DNA of 64,000 nucleotides from Arthrobotrys musiformis (taxonomy: Eukaryota > Ascomycota > Orbiliomycetes > Orbiliales > Orbiliaceae). A model generated the notes under the pieces. The model was not told where the DNA came from. It saw nothing but the letters and a program-made list of their open reading frames with translations, and made no database searches. This document shows positions 1-11,955 of the stretch, piece by piece. The stretch is taken from positions 3,472,001 through 3,536,000 of the forward strand of contig JAVHJL010000004.1 in assembly GCA_036971715.1 (NCBI GenBank). The letters are read 5' to 3'. Position numbers and translations under genes: made by a program. Positions within the stretch are counted from its first letter, which is position 1. The number at the start of each line of letters is the position of its first letter.

Positions 1-1487
1 GAATACTAAGGTCTAACTGGCCGAAGGCGAGTACGAGTGGGCTGGTCTCGTAGTAATCAGGAGTGGATGCGTGTCCACACGGGTGGGAACCCGCGCCGTG
101 TCTGGTTTACGAGATCAATGCGTGTGCATATGTACCAATTCGATCTCGGGCACCTATAACGGCATCTATAGAGAAAGCCTTATAGGGACACCAGTTGCTG
201 ACTGTATGGCCATGGTCCAGCTCCGTAGACAAGGTCGGCTATACTAGAGGGGCTCACTTACCCATATATGTATAGGGCTGGACCGGGCTGCTAGGAGGAT
301 CTCAAGGAACCAGTGCCTGGCCAGCTGGGTTTGAGGCTGCTCGGAGGGATATTTGCATATAGAGGTTTGTGCATATACAACTGTGTGTGGCCGGTTGGTC
401 CGGAAGAGCTCGCTCCCTAGCTACAAGGCTCTATGGATTGAGTGCCTTTTCATGCGCTATGTGTTCGGGTGATATTATGATGTCAACGAGCCTCGAAGCG
501 ATGCATTGATGCTGGCCTTGTCTCTTCGGGGAAATAGCCAGGGTTCTGTATATTTATATTACCGATGTCAAAGTCAACTGACCGAATATCCCTCCTTGAT
601 CAGGCCACCAAGCTTAGGATCATATCTCACTGCGTTGGTCTTTGCGGCTACTTGAACATCGGGCACCATTGAGAAAATCGGTTTCAAGGTTTCTGCTCAC
701 CACTTTGATTGATATAAGCATGAGAGCAATAGTACAACCACATATGCATTAAACACCACACAATTGATATGATCTGATATGATATGATATGATATTCATC
801 CAACCGATGCCTCGTCAAGGTTAAAACGCCTGCTATGAATAATAGCAAATGCAATCAAGCATCACACCCCAGAGCCAACTCGCTAAGAATAAAAGAGGAT
901 ATGTACATGAAGAAAACTCCTGCTGCCTTCAAGACAATGAACGCCAATGTGAGTATACCCCGCGTAGGTATGCAATATATGTCATAAAAAATAAAAAAAT
1001 AAAAATAAAACAGACAAGAGGGCGCCAAAAGCCCGATGCACTAAGGTGCAAGCCTGGGCGATCACATTGTAACTCCCCAGCATAGGAAGCTGCAATATAC
1101 TCAAGTCCAGGTGTCCAGCCGCTTCACTCAGTATTTGTACAAGGGTCTATGTTTTGGGACGTCGACTCGATCGTCCTAAAGCGGACGTTCGGAGTCTTCC
1201 CTCCATATCGCCTTCAACGTGAGGTACCAGTGTCTATTTCTCAAATACCAAAAGCCAAATATCATAAATGTCTATTATCGGGGTGGGCCGTTAGGGATAT
1301 GTGAAAGACATTTTGATGCTGATAGACTGAGGACCCTCGGAAGGGAGTTGTATCGAACGTCTGCTGATCAACATGGGAAGATCAAATGATCGGCCTGTTA
1401 ATAATAGGCGGAAAAACCTGGCGACTCCCTTCACCGATTGTATTAAATATACCGGCGATATCTGGTTGCGTTTTTTGGTTGTAGCAT
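1..1487. other. Intergenic, no gene supported
   Basis: I see no reading frame with protein-like composition here. The longest ATG frame (849..1085, 78 codons) crosses an A-rich stretch and has no recognisable domain. A short GATAT-type tandem repeat lies at about 765-795. The right part should hold the 3' end of the Borealin-like transcript, which reads leftwards. Confidence 0.6.
765..795. repeat. GATAT short tandem repeat
   Basis: Five-base units (GATAT/ATGAT) are repeated about six times with one interrupting variant (GATCT). It is a simple microsatellite in non-coding DNA and no function is implied. Confidence 0.7.
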
Positions 1488-2868
1488 TTACTTCCGCGAT
1501 CTCAATGACCTTCCAGATGGTTTCTTAACCACGGGGGTAGAGCTAGTTACCGAAGTAGATGTGATTGTTGTTTTCCCCTTTACTACCTTCGGTTTGGAAA
1601 CGGCGACGAGTGGCTTCATGGTGGGAACGGCTGACCCAGGCGTTCTTGTTATTGTGGACGCAATAGTTCGAAGAGCGGTTGGGCCCGGCGTAGGCACACT
1701 AGGGCCGATAGGTTTGCTTGTTGAGGCCAGTTTGTTTTTGAGTGCTGGCATTGATTTCGAGAAAGGAACAGTCTTGACAGGCGATGATGCGGGGAATGGG
1801 GAATTGAATGTTTGAGGCGGGGATGTTCTCGGGATGAGTTTGATGGTTGACTTTGGAGCAATTGCACGTGGTGGGGAGGATGATTTCATAGGCGATAGCG
1901 GACGAGGGGCTTCTCTCATCCTAACTGGCTCCGAAGACTTGACTGGAGACAATGCACGTTTTTTAGCCACCTTAAGAGGCGAATCCGGTCGTGGAGGACC
2001 GCTTAGACGGCGGACGTCTTCGATTTCCTTCACGGCCTGCTGTGCTTCGACTTGCATCTTTTGATCAGCAGCAGCGAGGGCCTTATCGTAGAGGTCACCG
2101 ATTTTCATATTTCGCATCTTGTAAGGAATTCGTCCAACACGAAGTTCAATACCCTGACGGAGCATCTCTGCTTGGAGAGTATATCGTTGCCTTAAGGCTT
2201 TGGCACGCCGGTCCACTAATTAATGTTAGTTGTAAGATTTCTTTTTTATATAAACGCTCAGTAGAGGGTGAAGTGATGTTGGTACCTTCATATCTGATAT
2301 TTTCTATGAGGCGATCTTTTTCGAAACGTGAGATTTTGCGAGTGCCGGCCCTTCGACGTCTCATTTCCGTGCCAGGGGTCTGAGGGATAATAACAGCTTG
2401 AGTTGCATTATCGTCAATCTCTTCACGAGGCACAAGGCGGGACTCAGGAAGGCTCGGAGGAGTTATAGCCCGTATCGAGATCTGATTATGTTCATGTGCG
2501 ATAGGGGAAACTGGCGAGACCGGCGAGGATGGCCCGATGTGTCTGTCTGAGGGCAGCTGAGGGGTGACTACAGCCATGTTGAAATTAGGCCTGTTCTGAG
2601 CCTTCGGGGTTGGTTTGGAATTCTGGCGAATGATGGGATGTTGAAATTGCTTCGTGGGAGATTTGGAAAGGGAAGAGTCTGGGGGAGGGGAGTTTCTGGA
2701 GTTGATGGGCCGGGTGGCCTTATTTCCCAGGGGGTTGGAGCGCATGTTGGATGAGGTTGAAGGAGCAAGCGGCTTTGTTGTGGTGGGACGAGTGTGGGAG
2801 GGTACGCCAGACGTGTCGGACGAAAGCTCGTCTTCGCCCTTCTTCTTCTTATGTCTGAGAGGAGGCAT
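1488..2868 (-). CDS. NBL1: Borealin/Nbl1-like chromosomal passenger complex subunit
   Basis: Two exons: 2868..2286 and 2215..1488. The 70-nt intron (2285..2216) has a GTACCA donor, a CTAAC branch site and an ATTAG acceptor. The product is about 436 aa. Splicing joins the two halves of the Borealin N-terminal domain (about residues 178-240): SRFEKDRLIENIRYE runs into VDRRAKALRQRY, and QGIELRVGRIP with RNMKIGDL follows. In this family that helix binds INCENP and Survivin in the chromosomal passenger complex, which guides Aurora B at centromeres and the spindle midzone. The rest is Ser/Pro/Lys-rich and low complexity, including SPxKSS-type repeats that look like proline-directed phosphorylation sites. 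Budding-yeast Nbl1 is only the short domain; long tails are usual in filamentous fungi. The family call is firm, the C-terminal function unknown. Confidence 0.82.
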
Positions 2869-3470
2869 GAATCACTATACTGAATATGTAGATGGTCTGT
2901 ACACACGTTTATCAGACGCGCCTAGTAGTTATATATTAGAACTGGAAGGATATCGAGGTCGATATTGGTATTGGTACTGATGTTGATATTGGTCCGGGGT
3001 GAGGTTGAGGTTGAAGTATTGAGCGATGGCGGCGGTGTTGTTTTGTTGTTGTTGTCAGGCGAATCAAAACAAACCGCCAATGGAAATCGCCTATATTGGC
3101 GACTGAACATTAAGTCCGAGTGCCCGATATACCCGATCTTAATCTCCGACTCATAAAATAAGACAACAGATCAAGCTTTGATTTTCGTGTTGCGACAACG
3201 CGAGCGCTTGCTCATGCTTTTATGTCTGATTTAGAGCTGTTATTTGCAATTTTGTCTGGACAAGACCTTCAACTCTGCTATCGGTCCCTCATAAAGTCAC
3301 TTGAACCTACTAACAAGTCTAAGAAACTCCTCTACAGTGTATAGTACAAATACCTAGGTAAGTATATTCATGTGCAAATTAATTTAATCTTGCATGCGAT
3401 GAGCATATATATATATACAGCATTACTATACAAGCCAGCTCTCCCACCTTCATACCTACTCAGGCACTCT
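2869..3470. other. Intergenic between Borealin-like gene and ankyrin locus
   Basis: About 600 bases between two minus-strand genes. It holds the promoter of the Borealin-like gene and the 3' end of the ankyrin locus. An ACGCGC sequence lies near 2918-2923, one base away from the MluI cell-cycle box. No coding potential was recognised. Confidence 0.5.
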
Positions 3471-6400
3471 TTAAATGGAATTAAACGCTGTGTATCCTGC
3501 CAAGTCTCTATCCCAAGGATCCACCCCCCACTCTTCAATGAGCAATCTCATTGTTGATTCCCCCTCATAGGCATCTATATCCCTAGCAGCATGTGCATAC
3601 CTAGCGGCATTGCGGCCCAGCCCGTCCTTTGCGTGCATATCTGCACCTTGCTCGTGAAGGAATTTTAGAATATCCCGTTCGCCGTACTTCGCAGCTAGAT
3701 GGACGGCGCAGCATTTTTCAGGCCCCATGGGCCTGTTAAGGAAAGCAAGATACTCTTCTTCCGTTCTGGGGGGTTTCTTATGCCTCTCACAAAGCACCTT
3801 CAAAAACTTAAATACAGCTTCGCTTGGCAATGTCGGGAATGCGTGGTAGAGATCTTCATCGGGATATCCCGGGTCAAAGGATCCACCGTTGTCGAGTAAC
3901 GCATTTATCGAATCTATATTTTCACATCTGACTTGATAAGCTAGAGGGGTTTCGTCCCTGGCATCGAAGCAATTGATATCCACCCCATAGCTACAAATTG
4001 CTGGAATCACGCTTTGAATCCAGGTCCTTAGATAGCTTTGCTGATCATGGCGACCCGTGGTTCTATACGAAACGGCAAAATGTAATAGGCTCTGATGGTT
4101 GTTGGATGCTGCTGGGATAAGATTTATATCAGCACCTGCGTTCACAAGCGCCGCGATCATATCGAGCGACCTGCACATCACAGCGAGGTGAAACAACGTC
4201 GTCTCCTCCTCTAAGTCCTTAGGGGTAGGGTTTAAGTCTGCCCCAGCATCGATAAAAAGTTTCATGCAAGCCAGGACGTCTGCTTCATTGTCCCAAGGCT
4301 CTTTCTCGAACCCCTCATCGAGATAGGGGTACTCAGTGAACCTCCCCTCTTTTATCCTCTTAGTCCGAGCAGCAAGGTGGAGGAGAAGGTATATCGGGGG
4401 TGGGTGTTCGTGACCGAATATTAATGGCTCGTTGACATCGATCCCGGAGTTGAGGATTTCCCGAATAACCGCGATATTGGCTCCGTATATTGCCACGCAT
4501 AGAACATCGAGGATCTTTGATTTTTCAACTGTCGCATCCATATGTGGCAGGATTAGTTTGCAAATTTCGCTACTCCCGGCGGCGGCGGCGTAGAATAGCG
4601 GTAAGCGCTCCTCATCACCCACTTCCATCCCAGTCGCTAGATTCTCTTTAAACAGATACTCTATGACCCCGATGGCCATTTCCTCCCTGTGGGCCCAATC
4701 TTGACCTGGGGATATGTGGAAATCACCGGCAGCCCTCACCGAGGGATTGAACTTGCGATTGAGAAGCAGTCCCCGCCGGCCAAATCTATTGTATAGGTCC
4801 AAAAAGGGTTTCAATGAAATATCTCCACTAGGACCAACCTCGAATATCAAGGAGATGCAAACCATGTGGAGAAGACTTGATCCAGCTTCGTCGTTGAAGA
4901 GAGGATCAGTGAGGTGGTTACCATCACTCTTGAGGCGTCGTAGTTGTCCCAGCAAAACTGCGGTGGTTTTAAAATTGCCATTCATCAATGCGAGGCCGAG
5001 AGCAGTATAGTTATCGTTATCTAATTTATTGAAAATATGGCTGGATGAGAGATGCTCCGGGATCCCGAAAAAGAACTCTAGCAGGGCAGCACTATCTGCT
5101 ACTGCAGCAATATGCATAAAAGTCCGTTTTTGCCAGTTTTCAGCGTTTATATCCGCTCCCTGCTCGATTAGTAACCGGAAGATATCGAGATTCTTGATGC
5201 CCGCGGATATCAATAGTGGAGTATTTCCGGTTCCGTGTTCCACAAAATCGACGGCTGCGCCGTGTTTGATAAGAAGTTCAACGTATTCTAGGCTGCCGGA
5301 GTAAACTGCTAGGTTCAAGGGACTAGTTCCTGAAAAATGATGCGTAAGTACCGAGAGAGCTAACTTTCCGTTCGTTTGCAGTATAAATTCACCAATATCG
5401 CAATCGTTTTGGGTTATTGTTATCTCGAATGGAGATTGCCTATGTTTTTTGTCAACTACTTCAGGGGAAAACCCCCTAGAAATGAGCAGCTTAACAACTT
5501 CCAGATGCCCATGCTTACAGGCGAGGAAAAGAGCGTGTTGGTACTTGGGCTTTTGGTAATCATGGAGATTAGAGCCCTGGCCGTTTTGATCCGCTTGTTG
5601 TGCTACCATAGCTTCAAGGATTTGCATGGTGAGAGGTTTATTTCCACCGATAATAGCTAGATGTAAGGGATTGCGGCCGCTGCTATCCTCTACAAATAGT
5701 AAGTGCAAAAGATTTGACCCGGGTGCGAGAACGAATTCAACGGTCTTTGTTGAATTATGTTCAATAGCATGGTGAAGAATGGTTTTCTGCCCTTCGGGGC
5801 TTTGGTAGATGTACGGGATGCTGTAGGAGAGTAGGAGTGAAATGATTTCTATATGGCCACGACGCGAAGCCAGGGCTATTGGTAGAGATTCGAAATCTTG
5901 GGCGTACGAGGGGCTGCTCAGATCGAAGCCTGACCTAAGCAATAAGTGCGCAATTCCGACGTTTCCATCTCGACAGGCTATCTGCAAACAATTTAAACTC
6001 GAAGACCCACCCGCTAACAATCCCATCTGGTCGTGGCTAAGCGATGAAACGATTAAATCTAGCATAGTGCTATCGTTGTTTATGGCGGCGAACGAGGCAG
6101 CTTTCGAGATACTAGATTCAATCCCCAAGCTCGAATAAGAATGTAGGTCCGGAAATTTTCTCAGGCACAATTCTACTACTTTCGCATAGCCACTAGCTGC
6201 TGCAATAAGAAGAGTGTCGGATGCGAGATGCAGACCAGACAGCGTTTCGTGATCAGAAGGATCCAGTGGGCAGAGCTTGCTGTGCAAAGCCTTCAGGTCT
6301 TGGATTTTTATGAGAGCCCATATATCGCTGGGTAATCTGTTTTTTATGGAACTGATATCCTGGCTTGTTCGTAGTGCTTGAGTACTGTGTATGGCATCCG

Positions 6401-9139
6401 AGTCCCCTCCAGATATGTGTAAAGGAATGTTGGCGGTATTATTTACCGTTGGGTCGGCAGGAAGTGAAGGGTCCGTGGTTGTGATGGCTAGTTTAAGTAA
6501 TTAAACGTGACAAAGTTAGCTCGTATGATTCTTGCTTTGATATCTAGCCGACTGGATCTGCTATAAATTCCAAACCGAGCTCAGAGATGAAGGTATAGGA
6601 TGTGGCTAAAGACTCACTATATGTATCGGAAGCTCCTAGCAGTTCAAAAACTTCTTGATCCCGTAGCACAGCAAACTTAGCCCTAAAGTAGAGTCTCCGT
6701 AACGCAGACCACTCGTCGCTGTCCTTCCCGAGAACGGCCTGACATTGTGACATGAGGCTAGAGCATGTTTCGGACAAGTTTAAGGCCTGGGAACTAGATC
6801 CGTCATGGAAGTCGAGTTCGAAATTGATCTGGGTTTCGATAGAGCTGCATACCCGCGAAACCAAAGACCGTGCAGCGCTCGTCCAATCATGGCTTTCTCC
6901 TAAGATCTGCTGGCAAGTCCCCAGGAGCCCGAAAACAACATCCCCACAGTAGAGCCAATGGCCATGGTTTCGGAACTCTCTAACTGCTTGTTCCGTCATT
7001 CGGAAAAGAGCTTCCTGAGAGAGCGCCGGTTGTTGCCCGTTCGTCTCAGCCTCATGTGTATCCTGTATTACCTTGGAAAATGCATCGAATATCCTCAAGA
7101 GATTGCCGCTTTTCTGCAGTGCGGGAACTAAGATGGTGAGTAATTCTTCTCGAGACCCTTGGATTCCGGTAGTACTCAGAGCCTCAACCATACCATCTAG
7201 ATGGCTGTTATTCATCCGGCAGGTCGTATTGGTGAGAGCAACATCGTGGAACGTTGTTTGGCCATTGAGCTCCTCAATAAATTCGCACATTTTATGAAAG
7301 TAACAGGTTAGAATATGCCTCGCACAGAGGTCGGAAATGTTTGCAAAAGACATTATTCCGATATGTTCTGCTTCTTCGTCGGTGCCCATGTAGCCAAAAA
7401 CTCTGTGTTTCGCAACCGGAAAACGACTGGTTCCGAGATCTCCCATCCCGTTTTTAATCTGTAGGCACTTGCTACTGTTGCCGACGAAAATATCGAAATC
7501 CAAGGGGTTAAACTCTGAGCTAGGACCAAGGAGAATCAAACTCTGTGATCGGTCGTTGTAGCCAGTATCTGGTTCCATATCATCCTCTGCGATGCTTAAC
7601 TCCCATAGTGTGAGGATGGCCTCGATTTGATGGAGGATCTGACGAATTGATAGGAACAACGGTCCACTTTGAACTTTTGGTGATGTTTTTAGCCATCCAG
7701 TCGAGTTCTCGCCCGTCGGGGACGGCTTCGAGCATTGGGCGGGTACCCAATTGTCTTCGAATCATTATTCTGAGTAGAGAGACTATGAGGATAGCGGCTA
7801 GTTGGGCCAGAGTTGCTGAATAGTGCATCCCTCGCAATCCGGTAAACTGAGTGACGAATCCAACAATACTGACTGCTGTTCCGACGAATGTCCACAAATT
7901 TTGCGATTCAAAATGATTGTGGAATATCGATGTCATAATCTGCTTTCTTTCCGGCGGGGCGTAGAGACAGAAACCGCCAAAGTTTTGGTCAGTTACGACT
8001 TGGTGGCGCTGAAGCCAAGCTACCCTTAGTCGATATCCTGGAGGAATAAAGCTCTCGTTGAAACTCCACGTCTTCTCTTTTGACTTCTCTTGGACGACCA
8101 TGGAACATATATACATCCCAAAAACCACCATAACCGTTCCGCCTACGGTAAGTGGACAGGCGTAGGACGGTATACGGTTCCCCCCTTTAAGAAATCTGTC
8201 ATTGAAGCGAGGTAAGTATGTGATAATGAGTTGGAAGACAATGACACCGGTTTGCAAAACTGTAGATATAAAAGCGACAAGCACAAGTTCTGTTGTAGAT
8301 GTTAGGTCGCCACTGATATTGAGGGAGAGATTTGGCGGGGAAGATAGAACTTCTGCTGCTGAATTTTGGGACTCTCTATCACTTCCTTGAGCTTTAGTCC
8401 TGGATACAGACGGACCGATTAATGGGGTATCATCCGACGACACTCCTAACTCGAAAATGTGGTCTCGAAATAGTTGAGCGGCAGTTTTAATTTTCCCAGT
8501 ATTATTAGCACTGGTCGCACCTGGTTCGTGAATGAGACCGGCTTTCTCAGCATCACCAAGACCGAAAAATTGTTCGGGGAGGAGAGCGGTCGATTGGCTA
8601 GCGCCCTGCTTCATAAGCGGGGTTAAATTGTCATCTTCACTTTTACCCGTGACTTCTTGGGCAGACTCGTCGTCATCGTCGTCCGTATCAATCTTTTCCA
8701 GCCACAAAACCTCTGCGATATACGGGGACCCGAGTGTTCGAACGATCGTTTCTCCGCTCCAAAGCTCGCAGACATCCGCAGAGGTGCTAGACATCAGTTC
8801 TAATTCAGCATCACCTTTGCTTTATCGAGCTCGTCCTATGATTGCCTTTAACCACCTCGGGCCGCCAATACGTATAGCTGATACGATTGCTGTGATAATA
8901 CCGAGAGGCGCCATAGCAAATATAATACTGTCTAACCATGATATGGATTGACTGAGATATTGTTTCGCAACTTGCTCGCCAAACAATGCGAGAAGTGGGG
9001 CGAGATCGCTGAAAAGGTTGTTACTGAATTCATCGCCTAGTGTATGCATTGTTAGAAAGAAATTCTTGATATTGGGCACCAACTTTGCAATTTCAATATT
9101 AGATGGTGTCCATCTCCACCCCTGAGCACTTACCGTCAT
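3471..9139 (-). pseudogene. Large ankyrin-repeat membrane protein, frame disrupted twice
   Basis: Three long minus-strand frames are collinear parts of one fungal family. The first (Met at 9139) contains FSDLAPLLALFGEQ and a membrane segment. It stops at TAA 8824-8822, yet the same frame continues through AELELMSSTSADVCELW. The second frame, to 7580, has several membrane helices. The third, in another frame, starts with QIEAILTLW. A 130-nt intron (6617..6488, GTGAGT donor, GCTAAC branch) joins the third frame in phase to the ankyrin part (6487..3471). That part has roughly 20 ankyrin units, for example TPLLISAGIKNLDIFRLLIEQGADINAE broken across repeats. In the family, membrane-anchored N-termini carry long ankyrin arrays of unknown function. 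The TAA and the frameshift near 7580-7690 suggest recent decay, an assembly error or an unrecognised splice. The ankyrin exon itself is intact. Confidence 0.72.
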
Positions 9140-9184
9140 CTGCTCGGACGAAGCACGCAAATGCGGCAAGCTGAATGCACGCAA

Positions 9185-10822
9185 TGCTGCATATATAGGA
9201 TCCCTTGTTCCCCTTCGCCATATCGACTGACAAAATCGTACGGTTGATTTAATGATGTCCAGCCCTATAGCTAACCGTCAACCCTACAATAAATTGGTCG
9301 AATGCATCGTACACGATGGCGATCAATGTTTTGGTGTGAAGTGAGGGGGATCCTGCGCGCGACGAAGGTTATTGGTCCTTGGGGCCGAATTGCAAGTATA
9401 TTTATAGTAAGTCAACTGCTGCTTGTATATATCATACCGCAGTACTGGCCTTGCGCCTGCGCAATCTGGACAGCTGTGCCATCCGCAGTAGTATTTGGTT
9501 ACGAGATAAGTCTGTGCTGGCACTCCTCCTAGTTTTATTTATAAAACCAAAGCGCCCTTACACACTGGCACTAACAGGTGCATTTAGATAATGCAAGGGT
9601 GCCAGGCACCCTTGACAAAATATCTAAAAATTTGGGCCTCGCACCAGCGCCAGTCTCGGGCCCTCTCAAGCCTCTTGAACAGAACGGCCGTGAATATACC
9701 ACACGGTTTTGTGTTGTTACACTTGGTGAATGAGCGACTGATTATGACCATGATGATGTATATGATCAAAATCAATCAAGGACGCCTTGCTTCATAAATT
9801 GATTCCCATAAGCTTGTTGCTGGTAACTCCGGCTGACCGTAAGTTGTAATAGCTATAGGTATATTATATACCGCATCCTTTGGCAATTCCAGATCCTGGA
9901 GGTCTCCTGATCGTACTCCATGGCTATGGGCCCGAAAGTACCCCGCTCGCGGCGCGCAGTGCAGTGCTGAGCGTCGAGTCAATATCTTGTGGGCATGCAT
10001 GTCTTCCCGTCTCGGCGCCAGGTCAAGCTGCGACTTTAAATATGGTGGCGTCTAAGCTCGTAAATGTGAGATCGGTTAACCAGTAAGATTCACAAGCCCG
10101 GCCTCGTCTTCGGGGCGAGGTTTTTGAACGTTGGGAAGTACAGTGGAGATAGCTACTTACTTATATGCACCTCTATGACAACTGGAGATACCTAATTGTT
10201 AAATATGCTGCCTTCGCAGGTCCTTGAATTTAAACTCATGTTGATTTTTAATTTTTGATATCGCGGCGTGGGTCGTTTAACGTTTGGCGTTGCGAGACTA
10301 ACCATAGACGACGCCAACATGAGCTGAATCTTTACTGCGGCTTAGTTGGCAATATAGATAATTCCCCTAATTGAAGGAAATACATCTTTGGATGTTCCTA
10401 GATGCTAAATGAATGCAATCATGAAGAAAATAGGAGTGTCGAATATAATGTTGAAGCACTAGCTATGTATTGTGTCGTTGTGATTGGTTCACAGCAAGTA
10501 TTGGTGTGTTGTAGTCTCGGGAACTGGTGTGTTGTATTTTGTGTTGTTGGCGACTGGTCTCTGGGATATTGTGTTGTTTGACAACACTTTTGGGTACGAT
10601 GCCATGTTGCTCCCCTGTCAGTCCAACCAGAGCTTCAGACGCCTCCAAACCACCACTCATACAACCGACCCACTTCAACTACCAACAACTACCACCGCTG
10701 TCATCACCACTGTCATCGTCATCGCTATCATATCATCCGAGCTTGGTCGCGGATAACTTCATCTCTCATCATCCCTCAATTCTCATAGCCGCCCACCTTC
10801 ATAACACGAGAATACCGTCATC
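9185..10822. other. Intergenic, 1.6 kb, with palindromes
   Basis: No supportable gene. It contains a perfect 21-nt palindrome nested in a second inverted repeat (9583-9634) and a GC-rich hairpin followed by T residues near 10098-10130. The right end (about 10640-10822) is C/A-rich and probably forms the leader of RPN10. The short frames here are not protein-like. Confidence 0.5.
9583..9634. repeat. Nested inverted repeat (hairpin)
   Basis: Inner arms CAAGGGTGCC and GGCACCCTTG (9594-9614) are exact complements around a single base. Outside them TTTAGATA and TATCTAAA are also complementary, giving a two-part stem of about 52 nt. Its role is unknown: it could be a DNA-binding site or a remnant of a short mobile element. 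No target-site duplication was evident. Confidence 0.7.
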
Positions 10823-11955
10823 ATGGTGCTCGAGGCGACGATTGTAATGTGTGTACCGTACCGACCTATCGAACCATACCGCCTCAATAGGAAACCCACT
10901 AACTGTATAAAACAGCGTCGATAACAGCGAAAGCAGCAGAAATGGCGACTACACGTAAGCCTCCCGATAACCTTTCTACATATCTGCACGTTCGAACCTT
11001 CTGACACGTAATGATAACCACGATTCGTAGTCCCTCTCGCTTCGAAGCCCAGGTCGATGCCGTTTCCCTCATCTTCTCCGCTAAAACCCAGGCCAACCCG
11101 GAATCATCTGTCGGTCTCATGTCCATGGGTGGGAAAGGTCCGGAGGTTCTCGCTACATTAACTGCGGATTTTGGAAAGATATTGTCTGGCTTGCATTCTA
11201 CTAAGATCAGTGGCAGCTGCCATCTTGCCACGAGTATTCAGGTTGCAGCCGTACGTAATCGTTATTCCTCCCTTGCGAACCCCTCCCATATCTAAGGCTT
11301 TCGAATAGCTAACAGAGATGTGATTTTGACATTATAGCTCGCATTAAAACACCGCCAGAACAAATCCCAACGTCAAAGGATAATAGCCTTCGTCGGCTCC
11401 CCAATCGCTGAAGATGAGAAGAGTCTTATCCGTCTGGCCAAGAAGATGAAGAAGGACGGTGTTGCTATCGACTTTATCAACTTTGGCGAAGAAGCCGAGA
11501 ACACGAGCAAACTAGAAGCCTTTATTACCAACGTTAATTCGGCCGAAAACTCACATCTCGCCACAATTCCACCAGGACCACATCTGCTGAGCGATCAGCT
11601 GGTTACTACACCTATACTAGGCGATGACAGTGGAATGGGCGTCGGAGGGCCAGGTGATAGCGGTGCTGGCGGCAGCGGTGGAGCTGGTGGATTCGACTTT
11701 GGGGTTGACCCGCATCTTGATCCAGAGTTGGCCTTGGCGCTGAGGATGAGTTTGGAGGAAGAGAATTCGAGGCAGGAGAGGGAAAGAAAGGAAAAGGAAG
11801 AGAAGGAGAAAGCTGCAGCTGCATCTGCAAGCTTGGGCACGGTGCCGGAAGAAGATGGGAAGAAGGATGACGACGAGAGTGCACCATTATTACCCAAGGA
11901 CGGCGAGAGCAGTGGGAAGAAGAAGGACGATGACGACAGGATGGATACGGCGTAG
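10823..11955 (+). CDS. RPN10: 26S proteasome regulatory subunit Rpn10 (ubiquitin receptor)
   Basis: Four exons: 10823..10848, 10916..10954, 11031..11250 and 11338..11955, giving 300 aa. Two very short leading exons encode MVLEATIVIVDNSE and SSRNGDYT, the conserved start of Rpn10. The phases fit exactly. The von Willebrand A domain (about residues 3-190) contains GLMSMGGKGPEVL and LKHRQNKSQRQRI. One ubiquitin-interacting motif, PELALALRMSLEEE, lies near residues 222-238, followed by a charged Lys/Glu/Asp tail. In the family, the vWA domain bridges proteasome base and lid and the UIM captures polyubiquitin. A fungal Rpn10 usually has one UIM, as here. Introns are 67, 76 and 87 nt with CTAAC-like branch points. 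Confidence 0.95.

Noticed and set aside
849..1085. 78-codon plus-strand frame
   Set aside because: It crosses an A-rich run, has no domain and no neighbour or splice support.
7580..8794. A separate gene ending at 7580, followed directly by another starting at 7575
   Set aside because: The pieces match consecutive parts of one fungal family, so a frameshift in one gene fits better than two abutting genes.
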